Source: Branchiostoma floridae (taxonomy: Eukaryota; Chordata; Leptocardii; Amphioxiformes; Branchiostomatidae). Taken from it: a stretch of DNA of 64,000 nucleotides. The stretch covers positions 19,550,348 through 19,614,347 of the forward strand of contig NC_049980.1 in NCBI RefSeq assembly GCF_000003815.2. Reading direction: 5' to 3'. The position numbers were made by a program, and so were the translations under genes. The notes below the pieces were generated by a model. That model worked only from the letters and a program-made list of their open reading frames with translations, was not told the DNA's origin and made no database searches. Shown one piece after another: positions 11,745-22,810 of this stretch; positions within the stretch are counted from its first letter, which is position 1; every line of letters starts with the position of its first letter.

Positions 11745-14700
11745 CTAAATACGTGGTTTGCGCCCGAGAACGTGGCCAAATGGATAGCCGTTGCTGTTGA
11801 TGGTGACCTCGGTGAAACCAGCCTTATTCAGCAGCCGTCTGAGCTCCTGTCCGGAGCGCTCCCGACTCCCGGCAGCAAGCATCATGTGCAGGTCGTACTT
11901 GTTGCTCACCTCTGGCCCAGTCTTGTCATCTGCCAGTATTGTATCAGCGACCAACACCCCTCCTCCTGTAGGAAGAGAATAAAGCCGTCAGCCCAGACCC
12001 AATGTGTACAGGGTGTCACACGGCCTGCTCGATTCCTACAACCACCGAATTAACCATCGAGCGAGCCACGACTGTTGGCTTCAAAATCAAAAATCATTGG
12101 ACAATCCCTTCTGCAGATTTCAGTGTCAGTAAACAAGGTCCATGTTATCTATTGTACCTATAATATCTACCATGCCTTGATTCATGCCTATCAATTATCT
12201 TGCTGCGGTGTTGTATTTCAAAGACTGTACAAGTAGCAATGCCATGTATCAGGCGACATTAAATGCAATAAAGTCTTTAAAAGACAAGGTCCAGAACACA
12301 CCCTATAATCGACGTAAGACATGGACATACCCGGAGGAAGACTTTGATGTATCTTGTTCAGTATCTTGAGAGCCTTATCATCATTCCAGTCGTGAATTAT
12401 GCGGCACAACACGTACAGATCTGCCGCCGGGAGGGGTGCATCTCCGAAAAAGTCGCCTGTTGATGACAGAAAGGTTGCTTTATGAGGAGTGAAAGTGGAG
12501 CAATATATAATTTAGATTGATTATTAAAAACACAAAAAGCTGTAAGCAATAAAAACACGTCACGATTGAGATAATGTTAATGAGGTTACATATCCTGTAC
12601 GTGATTGGTCATTCAAACTTAAAAGGCAGTAGAAGAGATGTAGAAATGCTCGTGTTATTTTGCCATCGAAAATGTAAGCAATAAAAGATATAAGTTAGAC
12701 TTTTATGTCATTTTTGGTGAAAACGTACTTGAAACAGCTACGAAAACACTAAGTCTAGAGGCAAAAATTATATCTCAAATTGCAAAATATTCTTCAAATT
12801 TGGGTGTACCTGCAATGAAAGATACCCGCTCGGCGTGGTCACCAGCTGGGCGTTTCTCCTCCGCCAGCTTGACCACGAGAGGCAGATCATACACCGAGAC
12901 AGATGCTTGGGGATAGGCAGCAGCAAGGTGGTAGGCAAGAGGTCCAGTGCAGCCTATAAAGCCATGGATACAACCTTACGTTCATTCCTACATCTATCGT
13001 TTGAACGTGAAGTCAATGAATGATAACTCGGGCATATTTTGGACATTTAAAGATTTTTCTTTAGATAAGGCCTATTAGATAATTTGAATGTCTAGCTATA
13101 AGACGAGCACGCTAGAAGAATATTTAAAAACCCAGCACCAGCTTCCTGCACACTTCACTGGTGAGTGAAAAAGCTCCCTACTACTACTACTAGTATTCGC
13201 AGCAACTGGCTTCTTCATGCAGACACCTGCACCCAATGGGCCAACAATTACATGTATGGTGCGTTCCATCATTTGAAAATATTTTATTCGTAACTGCGTA
13301 TGATTCGTTTTGAGGAACGAAGTTAACATCTAAAACATCTACGCAGATGCCAAGTAGCCTGACTAAAATCGCGCCCCTAGCGGCCGGCCCTACAATTGCC
13401 GGAGGGGGGCATTAAGCCCAGCCAGCGAGAGCTGGTGTAAACACAAGCTAGACGCCAAGGAATTATGAATGAATTTCTTATTATGCTATATCACCTCCGA
13501 CATCACAAATGCTTTGGAACTCCGAAAGGTCGAAAGCAGAAGCAGTCTTCGCACCAAACACGGCCGGCACTGCCGCCATGGCTCCCGTAAAGTTTGGTTC
13601 ATCCCTGGTATACATATGCACAAATATATTATGAAAACAAGTAAAGGTTACAAAACTATTTTCAGTGCTATTTCAATCTGTTAAAAAGTAACAACGTGGG
13701 TCTTATCAGTCAAGTTTTATAAGTATGGATTTCTGTGAACTGGATTTGGAACTTTAAAGAAGTCGTCTGTTTCGCTTTGTTGGCGCTTTTAAATATACAT
13801 GTTTGATGATAGAATTGTCAAGGATTACGATTCATTTGTCTCAGTGAATATGTGGCAAAGGCTAAAGAAACTCCTAAAAAACCAGTTGGGGACTTTATTC
13901 AATTGACTTCTTTGTACAAATAGTACCTGTAAACATCTTCGAACGTTTTGTCCACTGCTAGTCCGTGGCGAGCGGAGAAAGCTGCCCCTTCCTTCACGGC
14001 CTGAGCCAGGTCTTGCCATGGAGACCTGTAGTAGTCGCCCAGAATCCCTACAAATTCCGTCAGCGCTGTCGGGCTCGACGCCGTCAGGTAGGTCCTGCTG
14101 CCTGCTGACAGCTGGTACTCTCCATCGCCTGTGGTCAGCAACATACATTAGAATCAAGGTGTGGAGATCAATATGTACCTTATGACCTCCATGAAATGTC
14201 ATGGAGGTTATATTTTCAGTTGCGTTTGTCTGTCTGTGTACAAGATAACCCAAACGGCTGGATGTATTGATTTCATACTTGGTGTGTTGGTGGGGTGTGA
14301 TGAAAGCTGGAAGTAATTAGATTTTGCCCCCCTAGCGACTTCCCTTGGTACTGCAGCGCAACTTCCTGTTTTGCTATCTCGTGCTCTGAAAAAGCTATGG
14401 TCACAAATTTTGAGTATTAGATAGCTCTTGTGCTCAGGAATAAGTGCCATAAGTTTGGGTCCCCTAGCGACTAGTTTTGGGATAACAGAGGCATTTTTAT
14501 CAAAAACTTGTGGATTACTCAAGGAGGGAACAACGAATTTTCATGATGTTTGGTATGTAGGTACCTTAGACAATGTTGTACAAAATGAAATACTAATTAT
14601 GCAAAATAGGAGTACATTTGCATAATTAATGAGAATAATCTATCATAGCAGTTTTTTTCGATGTATCTCTTGTCCCGGACATGAAATGATCATGACATTT

Positions 14701-17700
14701 GGGTAGTAGATTGCATTCAGCGTCATGACAGAGTGGAGCAAGTTTCCGCCCCCTAATACGTAATTTTGGAACTTTAGGGGCGTTTTTGTCAAGACATTCC
14801 AAAGAGGCTAATTTCCGAAAGGAAATACACAGTGGCATCGCTTTTAGCACACAGGTAGCTTAGACAAAGATGTGCAGAATGAATGATTATTGACATACAT
14901 GTTATGCAAATTGGACTTAATTGCATAATTAATTAGGATCTTTTTATATATTGTTATCCAACGGTTTGTGTGTTGAGTGTTCGCGCCTATATCTCTATGT
15001 TCCGTTTGCCGCTTGCGTATGAGGTTTGGCACGTCGCCTGTAGTCAGTAGTGAAATGATGCACGTTCCTTTCTTTTCGCCGTATCTGTTGGTTGTTATAA
15101 TCGATGTAATAATATCAGAAATCACCCCTATATCTGCGATATTTTGGAACAGGCATCGTGGTTTCACTGTTTGTTAATCACCTTATCTCCAAGCAGATAG
15201 TGAGGTTATTTATTTCCCCAGTGATAGCCTTGAACAGATGTCTTTTCTTTCTGGAACAGTTGGCATCGTAGAGCAACTGTTTGGGGGAACCCGGACAATT
15301 TTGAATATGATAATCAATTGTATTTATGTACTTCTGCGTTTGGGGACATGGTGTGTTATATTTCGTTTGTGCTGTTAGATGTTTCGTGCTCCGCCTTGCG
15401 TTGCGCTGAAGTTGTGTTGGTATGTACTTGGTTTTATTATACAATGTATGTCTATTATCTGGATGTGTTTGGTAATCCCTTATCTGAACAGTTGACGTCG
15501 TATGGCAACTGTTTAGGGTATCTGGAACGGTTGACTCCTTAGAGGAACTGTTTGCGGTATACCGACAGATAGTGAGGTTATTTGTTTAGCCTTGAACAGA
15601 TGTCTTTTCTATCTGGAACAGTTGACATCGTAGAGCAACTGTTTGCGGTACCCCGGACAATTTTGAATGTGATAATTAACTTTGTATTTATCCACTTGTG
15701 CCTTTGGGGACCTGGTGTGTTATACTTCGTTTGTGCTGTTAGGTGTTTCGTGCTCCGCGTGGCGTTACTCTGATGTTGTGTTGGTATGTACTTGCTTTAT
15801 TATATATCTGGCATCAACTTGTCCCCGTAACCTACATGTAGGTATTGGTTGATGGACATTTTGTGTCTTATTGCTTGTGTTGAAGATGTGTTTGTATCCT
15901 GTATTGTATTGCTTGTATTGCATTGTTGAATTCCTTGTATCTTGACAAAGCATACAGTTGCGATTTTACCTGGTACGTATTACATAATGTCTGTGCTAGA
16001 AAATCAATTACATACAAGTGATCATCAACAAACATAAAATCTACACACTGGAAGCGTTGCAGGCCGCAGGATACTAGTACTAGTATCGCGAATCAAAATG
16101 GCGCATATTTCCGCCTTCCAACAGGTCAAACCTAAATACCGTGTATGTTTTTAATATTTACTAGCCGCATTTTCCTTCGTATGAGACGTAACAAAGAGGA
16201 TGAGGCACATGTACAGAGCGGACGGGCAATATCCACTGGTGCATGGCAGTGCAACCCGGGCATGTTGATAGGGTTCATAGGAAGACACCGCCTGAAGCAG
16301 TAACCGGTGGCAGGCCATTCCACTTGGAAAATTCGACGACTTTCAAGTTTCATTGTCTCAAACGATTAGAATGAGGCAAAACTTGTTTCCATTGCAACGG
16401 GGTCGTTAGCATATCATTAGCATATGATCCATGACCTCCTTTACACACGTGAGAAACCGTCACGGGCCCCCCGCTGAACCGACCCAGGACCAGGTCCGGG
16501 GGTGGCTCAGGTCGGTTCGCGGAAATACCTTCATACGCCCATTATTTTCTCTTTAGACCGGTGGCGGTTAAGCGTCATATGCCCCCCGAAATTACCGTAC
16601 TTAAATTGTGCCCATGGAGGCAACACCTCTGGTAGTTATCTGTGCACAGAGTACATTGTATTCCCTACCTACTGGCAAACGAAAAGCCTCACCGCACCCA
16701 CCTGTTAACGATGGGCATTTCAAGACGGTATCAAGTTACTTTTGCTATAGATCTAAGCCAGGGAAAGTCCTATTTTGAATGTGAGAGAACATTACTTCGG
16801 GTACTAAAGATGCACTCTCACTGCACTTGCGTCAAGCTTGCGTCACTGCGGGGTTCGAAAGATAATTCAGAGATAATTTCAGAGAATTTCAGAGATAAAG
16901 AACAATTTTTCTTCCTTTTTGTGTATTTTGTCGTCTTCTAAGTCATACTTTTACGTATTACGCAATATCTAAATTATAAAAAAATCGTAGAAAATAACAA
17001 AACAATGACGCAAGCTTGACGCAAGTGCAGAGAGAGTGCACCTTAAGTAAACCTCTAAATCATAAGACTACCCCTTGAACACTGACAGTATGGCCAGCAA
17101 TGAGCATCCTCAAACTATCAGCGACAGCTACGGTCACAGAGAGTACCGTACAACTTAGCCTTACCTGTTTCCTGGTCCACGTTTACCTTCTCAAGCAGAC
17201 GTTGGCCGGTGCATGCATTAAGCAGCCTTTTTGTCGCATCGGCATCAGTTCCGATAGCTTCAGATATCTCTCCAGCAGTCATAGGAGAATCAGATGTCTC
17301 CAAAAGGTTAAAAATGCCCAGTTTCACGCTGCTAAACAAAATCTGACGGCGAAGAAGAGTGAGTAGTTCTAAGAATATGACAAAGACAGTCGGTGAAGCG
17401 TACGAAGGCTGTTCATAAACTTCGCGACGTCGCCAATCAATTAATCAATTACTCAACCATACAATCCATAAACCAATTAACAGAACCAAGGCTCAAGTTT
17501 CGGAGCACAAATATCTTGCTTAGCCCCCCTACCTATGTCCACCAAACCTCAAGTCAATGTTGATTTCTTTAGTACAGACCACGCCCTTTTGAAGTCATCA
17601 TCGCCCGGTTGGAACAAACATCGATACTTCAACTGCAACAAGAGCTAGATAGTTCAGGTGCAAAAAGAGCTAGACAGTTCAGCTGCAACCGATAACCAGA

Positions 17701-18320
17701 GCTAGATAATTCAGCTGTATTAAATCAGAGCTAGACAGTTCAGCTGCAACCAGAGCTAGATAGTTCAGCTGCAACCGGTAACCAGAGCTAGATAGTTCAG
17801 CTGCAATCAGAGCTAGATAGTTAAGCTGCAACCAGAGCTAGATAGTTCATCTGCAACTAGAGCTAGAGGGTATGCGGGTCAATTTAGGTCTATTTATTCT
17901 CTAGCGGCACACTCCTCACCTCACAATTTCTAGCTTACAGGTCGTTTCGCTACCGATTGATACTTTGACATTAGATTCCACGGCATGGACAGTAACGTTT
18001 TTACTAGAATAGACATTAGACAAGCACATTTCGCTTTTCTCCTTACCCTCGTCTCGATCGTTAAAAAAGCGTTGTTTGCAAAGGCATCTACTGATCAGTT
18101 TAAAAAAGGGACGTTGAAGCTTTTCAAACATTCTTATAAGTTTGAAAAGTCATCACAATGATTCGAGATTTCATGGATGTTGCTATAATGCTTACCAATG
18201 CCTTATGTCCCGAACTTTAACTTTCGGAACGCCCCTCGTAATTGTAAACAAACTCACCTGTGACTTCATAAAACCCTCGGCAATGTCAAGAATACGGCGA
18301 CCCTCGTGCTCTGCATCCAT
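11745..18320 (-). CDS. ASMT: Acetylserotonin O-methyltransferase-like protein
   Basis: Seven exons on the minus strand: 18258-18320, 17165-17342, 13927-14128, 13495-13604, 12810-12953, 12331-12456 and 11745-11965. They join in frame to 347 residues, close to the 345 of vertebrate ASMT. The start MDAEHEGRRILDIAEGFMKS matches the family N-terminus; the winged-helix dimerisation region follows (exon 2, SVKLGIFNLLE). The SAM motif DVGGCTGPLAYHLAAAYPQA (about 181-200) fits the GGxxG Rossmann loop and is followed by VSVYDLP. RIIHDWNDDKA places the catalytic His-Asp at 254-255, as in plant and animal small-molecule O-methyltransferases. ASMT methylates N-acetylserotonin to melatonin in the cytosol; amphioxus-type genomes may hold several paralogues, so the true substrate is uncertain. 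Introns carry a MITE (16804-17047), a minisatellite (17640-17868) and a large repeat (14185-15960). A palindrome lies upstream. Confidence 0.9.
14185..15960 (+). repeat. Long copy of octamer-containing interspersed repeat family
   Basis: This begins with a perfect hairpin (14185-14208: 10-bp stem CCTCCATGA-type, 4-nt loop) and continues with TTATATTTTC and GATGAAAGCTGGAA. It contains several TTATGCAAAT / ATTTGCATAATTAATGAG blocks (about 14585-14635 and 14895-14935). Near 15095-15330 and again near 15550-15700 come repeats of AACAGTTG...GAGCAACTGTTTG type, with ATCGATGTAATAATATCAG at about 15100. The 53781 and 54143 copies share both ends but lack about 770 internal bases, so they are deletion derivatives. 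It lies in ASMT intron 2. The right boundary is uncertain. Confidence 0.6.
16440..16520. repeat. GC-rich imperfect palindrome
   Basis: GAACCGACC ... GGTCGGTTC flank a central GGACCAGGTCC in an intron of the ASMT-like gene. It could form a hairpin. Function unknown. Confidence 0.4.
16804..17047. mobile_element. MITE, TA target site, ~35-bp TIRs (244 bp)
   Basis: The ends are near-perfect inverted repeats: the left end reads CTAAAGATGCACTCTC, then CTGCACTTGCGTCAAGCTTG; the right end, reversed, reads CTTAAGGTGCACTCTC, then the same block. TA lies directly outside both ends (16802-16803 and 17048-17049), as expected for Tc1/mariner-type insertion. The interior is AT-rich and non-coding. It lies in ASMT intron 2. 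Confidence 0.85.
17640..17868. repeat. Minisatellite, ~25-bp unit, ~8 copies
   Basis: The unit is GAGCTAGATAGTTCAGCTG followed by CAACCA. About eight imperfect copies occur; some carry a 7-bp extension (GGTAACC or GATAACC). Almost every copy holds a CAGCTG E-box-like palindrome and GAGCTAG. It lies in ASMT intron 1. Confidence 0.85.
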
Positions 18321-18507
18321 CCTCACACGCCGTACTGTGCTGACACTCTGAATGAAATGTAATTAACGTAAACAAAACACAAGATCCAAACTGAAAACGC
18401 TATTAAACTTTAGCGTTTAACTCATGTGTTTTTACATGGTTGTTATTCTACCCGGAAATAGGTCAAGCTCAAGCGACACTCTTGCACCCTTAAACTCTCG
18501 CGACAAT

Positions 18508-18583
18508 CCCACACAGGGTTGACTCTCGCGACAATGCCTTACGTAAGGTATTTCCACGAGAGTCAACCCTGCCTGCGTGGGAC
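18508..18583. repeat. Long palindrome upstream of the ASMT-like gene
   Basis: The centre is the perfect palindrome CCTTACGTAAGG (18537-18548). The arms pair as CCCAC..CAGGGTTGACTCTCG and CGAGAGTCAACCCTG..GCGTGGG with a small indel. CTCTCGCGACAAT is also directly repeated just left of the centre. It starts about 190 bp upstream of the ATG on the transcribed side, so it may overlap the promoter or 5' UTR, or be a small foldback element. Confidence 0.7.
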
Positions 18584-18746
18584 TGGGTGGACTCACACTT
18601 TGTAAACACGAAGCCAAATTAAGCCGGTTCCGAAATCCCTATGTAAATGGTTCCTTGTAAATGTTTCGGCACACTGCGGCGGCAGGGCTGCGAACGTAGG
18701 GAGTGGACCAAAAGCGAACAAGACTGGGCAAACAAGACCGGTGTAC

Positions 18747-18880
18747 CGAAAGTGCGAAAAGGAACGAAAAGGAACGAAAAGAAACGAAAAGGAACGAAAA
18801 GGAACGAAAAGGAACGAAAAGGAACGAAAAGGAATGGAGTATGAAGCAAACTTAAATAAAATCAATGAGAATATAAGGAA
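18747..18880 (+). repeat. GGAACGAAAA tandem array, plus orientation
   Basis: After ACCGAAAGTGCGAAAA, about seven 10-bp GGAACGAAAA units run to 18832, followed by a unique tail (GAGTATGAAGCAAACTTAAA). The same tail occurs inverted at 20150-20190, so the array is part of a larger repeat with defined flanks. Long open frames read through it only because the unit lacks stops in some frames. Confidence 0.85.
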
Positions 18881-19480
18881 TCGGTACTGCGGGCGTTAGA
18901 AGCCTATGAAACGTGTTTTATTTTACCGAGAATTTGACATTATCAAATTTTTACAGCGCTGTTTCAGGCTGTTGTTTTTGTGTGGCTAAATTATTCTTTG
19001 AAGATCTGCGAAATACAAAGAAACGGAACTGAGATAAGAAAGTAAGGACTAAAATTCAGTGGGTGGTAGATGAATATCGATTATTATACATTTTCAGGAT
19101 GAGGCAAGATTGTAACGTTGTTGTTGTATTTGGGTGGCTTTTATTCTCCCTAGAGGGGAGCGCCGCATGCAAATGACCCGCGAAATCCGGTCAGGAAAGA
19201 TATGCTAATAAACTGCTGCCCCACGAGCATGACAGCTCCTTTCAACAGGGCCAACAACATGGTTTTCTGGAGACTGGAGACATATCTTCTCGCTCGTTCA
19301 CAACGAAAGAAAAGCTGTAAAAGGAGAGACATATATACATTGTACCAAAGAGATTTCATCAAGTTGTACAATGAGTATTCATCATTTTGGCGGGAAGAAA
19401 GGTGCCAACGTGAGGAATTTGTGCAAAGGATATTGGGAAATACAATTTCTGTCAACAATTTTCCGTCTAGCCTGATTAAA

Positions 19481-19575
19481 TCTCGCTTATAGCAGCCCGC
19501 CCAACATCCGCCGACCAACTATGCGGGGAGGGGCCAGTTACAGCCCTGGACAGCGGAGTTTGTGTTACACAGACT
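19481..19575 (+). repeat. Interspersed repeat, copy 2
   Basis: Second copy of the ~95-bp repeat found at 1551-1646 (GCTTATAGCAGCCCG ... GGGAGGGGCCAGTTACA). Same orientation, about 80% similar by eye. Confidence 0.6.
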
Positions 19576-20149
19576 ATTTTCCGTCATATTCAATACAAAT
19601 AAATTTCTGCCTCTTGCGACCGACATCAGGCCCTCGCTGATGATAAAAAAATCCCAATGCCGGGTTTAGATGTCCTGGTTGCAAAACAAATTTAAGGCGT
19701 TGTATTGATATTAATGAAAGTGTGAAAAAAAGGAAGGAAGAATAATTCCCAACATGCTGGGCTCGAACTTCCGATCGTCGACTTCCCTGGGTTCGAACAT
19801 TCGACCTATATTTCTCTAAGGTCAAGTTCTTACAAATTGTGCAATACATATACTTGTAACTTTGCTATCATTGCATTTTTTAAACAACTATATCCACATA
19901 GCATGGCTTTTTATGATAAAATATGCGCAATCGTTCTCAACATAATCCATTTCTTCTTGTGAAATTTTATAATATAAATGTAATATGGATATTCTAAGGA
20001 ATGTTATAACCACATTAACACGTACATGAACATAGATATGCATAGATAGGTCTCATCAATATTCATTCCTCCATTGAACCATTGCTATAGGAATTTCGTG
20101 GAACAAGCCGCAAAATGCATTTGCCGATCACAGTTTACCTTTTCCTAAT

Positions 20150-20458
20150 ATTACCATCGATTTTATTTGAATTTGCTTCATACTTCGTTCCTTTTCGTTC
20201 CTTTTCGCACTTTCGGTAGCCAAAGCGCGAATACGAACGAAAAGGAACGAAAAGGAAAGTACCGAAAGTGCGAAAAGGAACGAAAAGGAACGAAAAGGAA
20301 AGTACCGAAAGTGCGAAAAGGAACGAAAAGGAACATTTGCTCCTTTTCGTTCCTTTTCGTTCCTTTTCGTTCCTTTTCGCACTTTCGGTACTTTCATTTT
20401 TGTTCCTTTTCGTTCCTTTTCGTTCCTTTTCGTTCCTTTTCGCACTTTCGGTAGACCC
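20150..20458. repeat. GGAACGAAAA arrays with alternating orientation
   Basis: Three blocks of the same decamer and its ACCGAAAGTGCG header follow one another in minus, plus and minus orientation (about 20182-20218, 20228-20332 and 20340-20452). Adjacent blocks are inverted relative to each other and could fold into long hairpins. The left flank matches the tail of the 18747 copy in inverse orientation. Confidence 0.85.
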
Positions 20459-20598
20459 AACAAGACTACCCGGCGTTACCGAGAAGTTCATTTGCAAGTT
20501 CGTGCCCGCGGGGGCTAATTGCAAGTACATGGTATACACATTGTGACAATGGACAGCCATGCTTTGGTGTTACCGAATATCTCGTGTGCCTATGTGGC

Positions 20599-20712
20599 AC
20601 GGTCCATTGCGGCGCAAAACTATTCTTCTTTTGTGGCATTTGCGAGGTCCGAACTTAACACGGTCCATGGCGGTGTAAAAATATTCTTCTGCGGCATTTG
20701 GGAGGTCCGAAC
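20599..20712. repeat. Tandem duplication of ~60 bp
   Basis: Two adjacent imperfect copies, each starting CACGGTCCAT(T/G)GCGG and ending GCGAGGTCCGAACT or GGGAGGTCCGAACT. Between them lies ATTCTTCT...GGCATTTG. No coding signal. Confidence 0.6.
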
Positions 20713-21539
20713 TGCTCGCGAATTTTTGACGAATTTCACCAGGCCTGAACACGCATCATTTGCTTGCCGGATTTGACGTAAAAATTACGTTTGCAATACG
20801 TAAATCAAAGTTGACGATTTTCGATGGTCTTTTTAGCGAGCGCCCAGCAAAAAAAAAGTCTTTTTAGCGAATGCCCATTATATCCACTAAAATATCGGCC
20901 GTCGCGCAATGGCACCTAAACCTACCACCACAAGCAAGAAGGTGTCCCGTTGATGTGTACGAACTTTCCGTGCTTTACAAGCTTTTTAAGTCCCTTTTTT
21001 GTCAACACCTGTTGCTGGTCATGAGGCATTTAGTAAGTGCATGGTAAAATGCATCATCCATCATTGTGTAATGAGATAGTGTATTCCAAGACAGGCAATC
21101 ATCATGTACCAGTGTGAGATTCTCAAGGGTTGTGTTTTGTCCCATGCCCATGTCCATGACCATGACCATGGCCAGTATTCGACCCTTCCCTTCTTTACCG
21201 TCACCCCAGCACGGTCCGTACTGTGCTTATTTATGTAAACATAACAAGACACAAAAGCAGAACTGAGTGGTATGCAGGTCCCAAATAATTACTGTTTTGT
21301 CCCATGACCATGACTATTGTCGTGCCTGTAACGGCCTGTGCACAAATATTCATGGGAGGAATCTTTGTTTAACAGATCATTATCAGTGTCGAAGAAGTCA
21401 CGCACAGGCATATCTGTTAGATCTGGACGCTAAAAGCCATGCTTTGGTGTTACGCATTGTATACTATCTCGTTTCGAAGAAATAAAGACGATCTTACACT
21501 TAAAACAACCGCTAGTTTATAATCAATATCATAAGCATA

Positions 21540-22046
21540 TGAGGGGTGATCAATATGTCCTCGGCCTCACCCAGAAATAACAAGCACAACTCAGATTTCT
21601 AAGCATAGATGTACTGTATAAAGTCTTATATGAATGTGTACCAAAATTCAAATTAGTGTGATCATTATTTTGCAGGCGACACCCAGTAACGTTAGGTAAA
21701 GGAGAAGAACAAAAAACTTGGACAATAGAGCTGCGACCTGAGGTGTGTAGGTCAACTTGCGCTTCTGGAAGTCAGGCACCTACTTATTTCTGTTTGAAAT
21801 AGGAAGAGAATCATTATCAAACATTTTGACAAAGTTTTTGATAATGACAAAGAATTTACGGCATGGGGAACTCGACCCACACACGTCTGATCACAATTCA
21901 CTCTTGTTTTTCTCACCACTTACCTTCTAATTAGCAAAAAACGAATGCCTGGAAAGTAATGACTTCATACTATGATGTTGTGTTTCGAACTCTGAGTTGT
22001 GCTTATTATTTCTGGGTGAGGCAGAGGACTTATTGATCACCCCTCG
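21540..22046. mobile_element. Tc1/mariner-type MITE, 507 bp
   Basis: Terminal inverted repeats of about 55 bp: the left begins TGAGGGGTGATCAATATGTC and the right end, reversed, begins CGAGGGGTGATCAATAAGTC; both continue with CCTCACCCAGAAATAA and AGCACAACTCAG. TA lies outside each end (21538-21539 and 22047-22048). The GAGGGGTG..CAATA start is of the kind seen in mariner-like elements. The interior has no transposase frame, so it is non-autonomous. A small ATTATCAAA/TTTGATAAT hairpin sits at about 21812-21845. Confidence 0.88.
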
Positions 22047-22339
22047 TAACTAAGTTTGATGAATATATTGTTAGAACTGAATCAGAAGCAGGTCCTTTAA
22101 GTTCCGTTTGAGACGTGATAAAAACTTCGAGGTCATGTACCATCATGGTTTACGACTTGTGGTCAGTGGCCATGAAGATGGGCGCCACCGATGAGTGATT
22201 AGCGGAGGACTTACTGACAACAATAGCCATTGTCTGTGAACGATGAGGTGAGGTAGACAATAGTATTTCTGAATTGAAGTTCAAAGATCCTTGAATAGTT
22301 TCCTCATGTTGGTATGTGTACGTCACTGAATAAAGATAC

Positions 22340-22430
22340 TTTTTTCACAACCCTTGTTTTATTTTCACCGACGTTTCGGTGATCGTCTGTCACCATCCTT
22401 AGGGCAATTCTGAATGGTGCACATTTTGAT
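22340..22430 (-). repeat. Possible retroelement 3'-end fragment
   Basis: Contains CACCGACGTTTCGGTG, a short palindrome, next to GATCGTCTGTCACCATCC. Similar ACCGAAACGTCGGT strings are familiar near the 3' ends of some invertebrate retroelements. That link is from memory and is weak. Confidence 0.3.
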
Positions 22431-22804
22431 TTTTGATTATACCTAACCTAAGTTTGATCATGATTGTTTCTGAATCAACAAAAGTTGCAGAAATGTTTGT
22501 CCCTTCTTCTTGAATAGATTGCCACAAAATCTACAGCATCTGCTCACACAAAAGAAGGGCTTCTTCAGGATTGCAAGTTCTTCCAACATATCAGATATCA
22601 TTGGCAACCAGGTAAAACCCTTGTCTACAAATAGCCACTAAACTATCCCTACATCAGAGAGGTGACAGCTTCAAAAAGACTGCTAACATTAACTAAGTAA
22701 ATCAAACCAGCGTAATGTACAAAGTAGCTCTTCCCATTAAAACATTTTCAAACTATATCCAATAAAGGCTCAAAGGCTCTGCAATTAAGGCATTGCCAAA
22801 ATGC

Positions 22805-22810
22805 TTTATT
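22805..22810 (-). promoter_or_regulatory. Candidate polyadenylation signal for the POLR3G-like gene
   Basis: Minus-strand AATAAA about 330 nt beyond the TAA at 23137. It is the first canonical signal I found downstream. Confidence 0.45.

Noticed and set aside
18593-18865. Phe/Pro/Arg-rich open frames over the decamer array (also 20128-20560)
   Set aside because: They are translations of the GGAACGAAAA repeat, which lacks stops in some frames.
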